A stretch of DNA of 10,045 nt from DATJWY01 sp035500775 (GTDB lineage Bacteria > Pseudomonadota > Alphaproteobacteria > Acetobacterales > Acetobacteraceae), in assembly GCA_035500775.1 (NCBI GenBank), contig DATJWY010000017.1, forward strand, positions 1 to 10,045, in the 5' to 3' direction. The notes beneath the pieces were generated by a model. That model worked only from the letters and a program-made list of their open reading frames with translations. It was not told where the DNA came from and searched no databases. Numbering within the stretch: the first letter of the stretch is position 1; every line of letters starts with the position of its first letter. Both the position numbers and the translations under genes were made by a program. Positions 5,938 through 10,045 of the stretch are shown here, in pieces.

Positions 5938-8136
5938 ATGACGCGGCTCCGTTTCCTGGCTCTGCTGGCCCTGGCCTGCCTCTGTGGCGCGGCCCGGCCG
6001 GTGCTGGCCGCGGAGAGCGAGGCGGCGCGGAGCCCGCGCGCGGTCGTCACCCTGGTCAGCGACACCGATGCCTGGGCGCCGGGGCGGCCTTTGCATCTCG
6101 GCCTGCGCCTCCGGCTCGCGCCGGGCTGGCACACCTACTGGCTGAACCCCGGCGATGCCGGCGCGCCGCCCGAGATCAAGCTGACCCTGCCTCCGGGCGC
6201 GGCGGTGGGCGGCATCGAATGGCCCACGCCGGAACGCCTGCCGGAAGGGCCGCTGATGGCCTACGGCTATACCGGCGAGGTGGTGCTGCCGTTGCGGGTG
6301 ACGCCCGCCGCCGGCGCGGCGTCCGGCGCGGCGTTGAGCGTGGAGGCGGAGGCGAACTGGCTGGTCTGCGCCACGATCTGCGTGCCGGAGCAGGCGCGGT
6401 TCCGGCTTGTGCTGCGGCCGGGCGAGGCCGCGCCCTCGGCCGAGGCGCCGCTCTTTGCCGCCGCGGCGGCAAGGCGGCCGGTGCCCTCGCCGTTCCAGGC
6501 GGGGCGGGCGGCGGATGGCACGCTGTGGCTGGCCGGGGCCGGGCTGTCGGCGGACTCGGTGCGCGCGGCCTGGTTCTTCCCCGAGGCCTGGGGCGCGGTG
6601 GATCAGGACGCGCAGCAGGGTCTCGCCGCGCATCCCGGCTGGATCGGCCTTGCCTTGCCGCGCCCCGCCGGGGCCGATCCGAAGGCGCGGCTGCGCGGCG
6701 TGCTGGTGCTGCGGGACCAGGGCGGCGGGGAAACCGCGCTCGCCCTCGACGCGCCGCCCGCTCCCCTTCCGGCATCCCCGCCGGCCGACCGCGTCGCCAC
6801 GGCGACCGTCCCGGGGGCCGCCCCAGGGACCGCCCCGGGGGCCGTCCTTGCGGCTGCATCCCTTCCGGCGGCTGTTCCCGCCCCGGTTCGTGGGGAGACA
6901 GGTGTAAGCTGGCGGGTGCTCGGCCTTGCCTGGCTCGGCGGGCTGGTGCTGAACCTGATGCCGTGCGTGTTCCCGGTGCTCGCGGTCAAGGCGCTGGGGC
7001 TGGCCCGGCTGTCCGGTGCCTCGCGGCGCGCGGTGCGGGGGCGGTCGGCGGCCTATGCGCTCGGCGTGCTCGTCTGCTTCGCCGCGCTTGGCGGGCTGAT
7101 GCTCGGGCTGCGCGCCGCCGGGGCCGGGGTGGGTTGGGGGTTCCAGTTCCAGTCGCCGGTTTTCGTCGCCGGGCTGAGCTGGCTGCTGTTCGGCATGGGG
7201 CTCAATCTTTCCGGCGTGTTCAGCCTCGGCGCGGGCGCGGCGGGGCTCGGGCAGGATCTGGCGGCGCGCGGCGGCCATGCCGGCAGCTTCTTCACCGGAC
7301 TGCTCGCCGTGGTGGTGGCGACACCCTGCACCGCGCCGTTCATGGGAGCGGCGGTGGCGGCGGCGCTCGCCGGGCCGGCATGGTTCGGCATGGCGGTGTT
7401 CCTGGCGCTCGGCGCCGGGCTTGCCGCGCCGACGCTGCTTTTCGCCCTCTGGCCCGGCCTCGTGCGCTTCATGCCGCGCCCGGGTGCCTGGATGGAGGCG
7501 CTGAAGCAGGCGCTCGCCTTCCCGCTCTATGCCGCCGCCGTCTGGCTGGTCTGGGTGGCCGGGCAGCAGGCGGGGCCGGACGCGGTGCTGGCCGTGCTGG
7601 CCGGCGCGGTGCTGATCGGCTTCGCCCTCTGGGCCATCGGCCTCGCGCAGCAACGCGAGGGGCGTGGGCGGCGGATGTTCCAAGGCGTGGCCTTCACCGC
7701 CGGGGCGGTGGCGATGGCGGTGCTGAGTAGTCTCGCGGGCATCGCTCCGGCGGCGACGGGCGTCGCCGCCGCCGCGCAAGGGGAGGTGCAAGGCGAGGAG
7801 GCGTTCTCCGCCGCCCGCCTCGCCGCGCTGCGCGCCGAGGGGCGGCCGGTCTTCATCGATTTGAGCGCATCCTGGTGCGTCACCTGCCTCGTCAACGAGC
7901 GCGTGGCGCTGGCGCCCCGGCCGGTGCAGGCGGCCTTCGCGGCGCATCGCGTGGCCTACCTCAAGGGCGACTGGACGCGGGGCGATCCGGAGATCGCCGC
8001 CTTCCTGCGCGCGCAGGGGCGGGACGGGGTGCCGCTCTACCTGCTCTACCCGCCCCGCGGCGGCGCGCCGGAATTGCTGCCGCAGATCCTCACCGAGGCG
8101 GGGATGCTGGAGCGGCTGAACCGGCTCGGTGGTTGA
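5938..8136 (+). CDS. dsbD: Thiol:disulfide interchange protein, DsbD/ScsB type, 732 aa
   Basis: This inner-membrane protein carries electrons from cytoplasmic thioredoxin to periplasmic thiol partners. Three parts are visible. After a signal peptide (residues 1 to about 24, ending PVLA), a periplasmic N-terminal domain contains C144 and C148 (CATIC). A Pro/Ala-rich linker (about 280-320) leads to a multi-span membrane domain (about 325-605). It holds the two redox cysteines in MPCVFPV (C343) and ATPCTAP (C464). A C-terminal thioredoxin-like domain has WCVTC (C647, C650) and the expected cis-Pro near P699 (GVPLY). ATG 5938 was chosen because it puts the signal peptide at the N-terminus and has GGTGAAGG just upstream; in-frame ATGs at 5899 and 5923 would add 13 or 5 polar residues. 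The N-terminal Cys pair is CxxxC, not the wider spacing of E. coli DsbD (C103/C109), which points to the ScsB-like branch. It ends 21 bases from the convergent brnA. Confidence 0.92.
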   Translation: MTRLRFLALLALACLCGAARPVLAAESEAARSPRAVVTLVSDTDAWAPGRPLHLGLRLRLAPGWHTYWLNPGDAGAPPEIKLTLPPGAAVGGIEWPTPERLPEGPLMAYGYTGEVVLPLRVTPAAGAASGAALSVEAEANWLVCATICVPEQARFRLVLRPGEAAPSAEAPLFAAAAARRPVPSPFQAGRAADGTLWLAGAGLSADSVRAAWFFPEAWGAVDQDAQQGLAAHPGWIGLALPRPAGADPKARLRGVLVLRDQGGGETALALDAPPAPLPASPPADRVATATVPGAAPGTAPGAVLAAASLPAAVPAPVRGETGVSWRVLGLAWLGGLVLNLMPCVFPVLAVKALGLARLSGASRRAVRGRSAAYALGVLVCFAALGGLMLGLRAAGAGVGWGFQFQSPVFVAGLSWLLFGMGLNLSGVFSLGAGAAGLGQDLAARGGHAGSFFTGLLAVVVATPCTAPFMGAAVAAALAGPAWFGMAVFLALGAGLAAPTLLFALWPGLVRFMPRPGAWMEALKQALAFPLYAAAVWLVWVAGQQAGPDAVLAVLAGAVLIGFALWAIGLAQQREGRGRRMFQGVAFTAGAVAMAVLSSLAGIAPAATGVAAAAQGEVQGEEAFSAARLAALRAEGRPVFIDLSASWCVTCLVNERVALAPRPVQAAFAAHRVAYLKGDWTRGDPEIAAFLRAQGRDGVPLYLLYPPRGGAPELLPQILTEAGMLERLNRLGG

Positions 8137-8157
8137 GGCCGGGTTCGGCGGGCAGCC

Positions 8158-8496
8158 TTACCCGGTCAGGCGGGACCGCCGGGACGGGCGCGCGCCCTGG
8201 CCGGGTTTGGTTGCGGGCGCGGCGTCGCCGTGGGCCTCCATCCAGGCCCGCAAGACCGCGTTCATGCGCGTCTGATAGCCGGGACCTTGCCGCTCGAAGA
8301 AATCGAGCACATCGGCGTCGATGCGGAGCGTCTTTTGCCGCTTCACGGGGCGAAAGAACCGGCCTCTGACAGCCCCCGACCAGTCCCGTGCCTCGGGCAT
8401 CTTGCCGGTGTCTATCTCCGCTTCCGGCAGCGCTTCCAGCGCTTTCAGTTCGGCCGCCAGTTCGGGCGGCAGCTTTTCAGAATTGCCCTTCCTCAT
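8158..8496 (-). CDS. brnA: BrnA-family antitoxin, 112 aa
   Basis: BrnA proteins neutralise the BrnT ribonuclease toxin and repress their own operon. The C-terminal half carries the family pattern: RPVKRQKTLRIDADVLDFF, then YQTRMNAVLRAWMEAH, a ribbon-helix-helix DNA-binding fold at about residues 50-88. The N-terminal part is acidic and helical (ELAAELKALEALPEAEIDTGKMPE), the toxin-wrapping region. The tail after residue 90 is basic and rich in Pro, Arg and Ser (PSRRSRLTG), longer than in many BrnA proteins. ATG 8496 was chosen for the AGGAAGG a few bases upstream; an ATG at 8511 would add five residues without a good site. Its start overlaps the 3' end of brnT by 20 bases, the normal toxin-first arrangement. 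GC is lower than in the neighbours. Confidence 0.9.
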   Translation of the reverse strand: MRKGNSEKLPPELAAELKALEALPEAEIDTGKMPEARDWSGAVRGRFFRPVKRQKTLRIDADVLDFFERQGPGYQTRMNAVLRAWMEAHGDAAPATKPGQGARPSRRSRLTG

Positions 8497-8798
8497 ACGC
8501 CTTCCTTTCATGGGCCGTGGCCTTTCTGGCCGAGATGATCCGTCCCTCTTCTGTCCCGTCCGGCCGGATGGCCGGGTTGGTGTGCACCACGAACAGAACA
8601 ACGTGACTCTCCGCGCTCGGCTTGCCGATGGACTGCCACCGTTCCTCGTCGGGGGTACGGGTCCGGCCTGCTCGCGATCCAAGGGTCCCCGAAGATACGT
8701 TCCGCGATCTGAAAGCTGACCTTGTGCTTCTCCAGGTTCGCCCGGGCCTTCTCCGAGTCCCACGTCCACCGGGTCACCGCCTTGGCTATCCCTCGCAC
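8477..8798 (-). pseudogene. brnT: BrnT-family toxin gene with a one-base frameshift
   Basis: The first part reads as BrnT: WTWDSEKARANLEKHKVSF, then AERIFGDPWIASRPDPYP. The frame then breaks at a run of five C on the minus strand (five G at 8651-8655). If one C is dropped, the protein continues DEERWQSIGKPSAESHVVLFVVHT, then GRIISARKATAHERKAYEEGQF and a stop at 8477, all strong BrnT family sequence. The restored product is about 106 residues from GTG 8798 or 99 from GTG 8777; family members are usually about 90-100. The 322-base length is one more than a multiple of three. As written, translation leaves the family sequence and would run to about 8508. BrnT is a RelE-fold ribonuclease that BrnA inhibits. 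The break could be a true inactivating mutation, phase variation in the homopolymer, or a sequencing error. Everything downstream is well conserved, so it is recent or artefactual. Confidence 0.85.
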
Positions 8799-8819
8799 AG
8801 CATCATGTAGTGTCGGATT

Positions 8820-8848
8820 TGTAGCTACAGAAGAGGGAGGATCGTCAA
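8820..8848 (-). promoter_or_regulatory. Candidate brnTA promoter and operator
   Basis: On the minus strand a TTGACG (8843-8848) lies upstream of a perfect 10-base palindrome TGTAGCTACA (8820-8829). The palindrome covers the place where a -10 box is expected, 21-30 bases before the GTG at 8798. BrnTA operons are known to be self-repressed through BrnA, so the palindrome is a plausible operator. The -10 match itself (TAGCTA or TACAAA, at spacings of 15 or 19) is poor, so this remains a candidate. Confidence 0.4.
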
Positions 8849-8943
8849 CCGGGACCTGGGGCCGGGATTCGCGGGATCGCGGCGGCTCAAAGACGTGCCC
8901 ATGAAAGGTAGCCCCGGCCCGCCCGTGCCCCTATCTTTGCGCC

Positions 8944-9903
8944 ATGACCTCGACTCCTGCTTTCCTCGACAGCGCCCGGCCTGACGTCCCCGACATCGTG
9001 GTGCCGCGCGGCGTGACCCCGTTCTTCCTGCCGCAACGCCCGGTGCGCGGCCGGCTGGTGCGCCTCGGCCCGCTCGCCGATGCGTTGCTGACCCGGCACG
9101 ACAACCACCCCGCCGTCACCGCCCTGGCCGGCGAGGCCCTGGCGCTGGTGGCGGCGCTGGCCACCGCGCTCAAGTTCCGCGGCTCGTTCAGCCTGCAGGC
9201 CAAGGGCGACGGCCCGGTCTCCATGCTGCTCGCCGACTGCACCGAGTCGGGGGAGCTGCGCTTCTATGCCCGCAGCGACGCCGACCGGCTGGCCGCGCTG
9301 CTCGCGAGCGATCCGGAGCCGAGCGCCGCGGCGCTGCTCGGCGACGGCTATCTGGCCTTCACCGTCGATCAGGGGCCGGACATGGAGCGGCATCAGGGCA
9401 TTGTCGTCCTGACCGGCGGCAGCCTCGCCGAGATGGCGCTGCATTATTTCGAGACCAGCGAGCAGTTGCGCACGCATCTGCACCTGGCCTGCACCCATAC
9501 CGAGGCGGGCTGGCGGGCCGCCGCGCTGGTGATGGAGCAGGTGGCCGGGCAGGGCGGCATCGACCCCGAGATGGACGCCGCCGCGCAGAATGAGAGCTGG
9601 CGCACCGCCACCATCCTCGCCGGCACCCTCACCGCCGGGGAATTGCTGGACGATGCCCTGCCGCCGGAGCGGCTGCTGTACCGCCTGTTCCACACCGAGG
9701 GGGTGGCGGTGGACCGGCCGCGCGCGCTCGCCTATGGCTGCCGCTGCTCCCGCGCCCGCCTCGCCGGCATCCTGGAGGGGTTCGGCACCGCCGATCTCGA
9801 CCACATGAGCGTCGGCGGCGACATCGTCATGACCTGCGAGTTCTGCAACCTGGATTTCTGCTTCCCGCGCGCGGAGGTGCAGGGCAAGCAGCAGGACGGG
9901 TAG
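8944..9903 (+). CDS. hslO: Hsp33 family redox-regulated chaperone, 319 aa
   Basis: Hsp33 is a cytoplasmic holdase chaperone, inactive while four conserved cysteines bind zinc and activated by oxidation. The N-terminal core has typical segments (RGRLVRLGPLADALLTRH; LQAKGDGPVSMLLADC; YFETSEQL around 155). The C-terminal switch is clear: C266 and C268 (CRC) and C298 and C301 (CEFC), with a 29-residue linker between them, close to the E. coli spacing. A further cysteine, C306, follows the switch (CNLDFCF). The length of 319 suits alphaproteobacterial members with an N-terminal extension (VVPRGVTPFFLPQRPVRG). ATG 8944 fits this extension, although no good Shine-Dalgarno site precedes it. The gene is divergent from brnT with 145 bases between starts. 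It has no operon partner in view. Confidence 0.95.
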   Translation: MTSTPAFLDSARPDVPDIVVPRGVTPFFLPQRPVRGRLVRLGPLADALLTRHDNHPAVTALAGEALALVAALATALKFRGSFSLQAKGDGPVSMLLADCTESGELRFYARSDADRLAALLASDPEPSAAALLGDGYLAFTVDQGPDMERHQGIVVLTGGSLAEMALHYFETSEQLRTHLHLACTHTEAGWRAAALVMEQVAGQGGIDPEMDAAAQNESWRTATILAGTLTAGELLDDALPPERLLYRLFHTEGVAVDRPRALAYGCRCSRARLAGILEGFGTADLDHMSVGGDIVMTCEFCNLDFCFPRAEVQGKQQDG

Positions 9904-9944
9904 GCCCGTTCCGTTCGCCTCGCCGCGCGCGCCGTGCCCGAGGT

Positions 9945-9963
9945 CACGGGCTGGTTGCCTGTG
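9945..9963 (+). terminator. Weak hairpin downstream of hslO
   Basis: CACGGGC pairs with GCCTGTG (one G-T wobble) around TGGTT, about 42 bases after the hslO stop. There is no T run, so a terminator role is only a possibility; repeat copy 4 just downstream may serve instead. Confidence 0.25.
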
Positions 9964-10001
9964 CAGCCAGGAAACGTAACGGGTTTCAAAGGCCGCGCCT
10001 G

Positions 10002-10045
10002 AAAGGCCAGGGGCTTTGCCCCTGGACCCCACTGGGGCCGTCGGC
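10002..10045. repeat. Nested palindromic repeat, copy 4 (cut by window edge)
   Basis: AAAGGCCAGGGG opens the element as in copies 1 and 2. A hairpin CCAGGGGC-TTT-GCCCCTGG lies at 10007-10025, then ACCCCACTGGGGCC matches the ACCCGCTGGGGCC of copies 1 and 2. It is in the same orientation and sits about 100 bases after the hslO stop. The centre and right arm are outside the window. Confidence 0.75.

Noticed and set aside
6219..7730. Plus-strand frame of about 503 codons inside dsbD
   Set aside because: It is out of frame with a gene having all expected DsbD cysteine motifs, and its translation is Gly/Arg/Ala low complexity.
5803..7947. Upstream extension of the minus-strand lipoprotein frame across dsbD
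   Set aside because: Only the part from GTG 5802 has a ribosome binding site and signal peptide; the rest is antisense to dsbD.
8139..8165. CCGGGT/ACCCGG inverted repeat between dsbD and brnA as a terminator
   Set aside because: The stem is only six bases with a 15-base loop and no T run, and it extends into the brnA coding sequence; too weak to call.

Overview
The window is very GC-rich DNA (about 80% in the large coding regions) with the codon use and gene types of an alphaproteobacterium. GC-rich nested palindromes between genes, an Hsp33 of alphaproteobacterial type and a small CxC lipoprotein with a WG-rich tail suggest an Acetobacteraceae-like species. That placement rests on pattern recognition and was not searched.

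Left part (2-4448): the 3' end of a SbcD/YhaO-like nuclease gene is followed on the same strand by a complete YhaN-like SMC/Rad50-type ATPase gene. Together they form a two-gene DNA-repair nuclease/ATPase unit. The unit is interrupted by one copy of a palindromic repeat between the genes. A second copy runs into the 3' end of yhaN and supplies its last 18 or so codons and its stop. The coiled-coil region of the ATPase carries a nine-unit tetrapeptide tandem repeat.

Middle (4449-5409): a lone minus-strand gene for a small membrane-anchored protein of unknown function has clearly lower GC (about 52% in sampled stretches). It lies between repeat copy 2 and a hairpin-rich non-coding stretch that ends in repeat copy 3.

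Right part (5410-10045): a minus-strand lipoprotein gene is divergent from a DsbD/ScsB-type thiol:disulfide transporter gene. That gene converges on a minus-strand brnT-brnA toxin-antitoxin pair in which brnT has a one-base frameshift in a homopolymer. A divergent hslO (Hsp33, redox-regulated chaperone) follows, and a fourth repeat copy runs off the right edge.

The main functional themes are DNA end processing (yhaO-yhaN), periplasmic and cytoplasmic thiol redox (dsbD, hslO), and small accessory genes in the gaps (TA pair, membrane protein). I see no clearly new multi-gene defence or metabolic system. The most unusual features are the nested palindromic repeat family and its effect on the yhaO-yhaN unit, the tandem repeat in YhaN, and the broken toxin beside an intact antitoxin.
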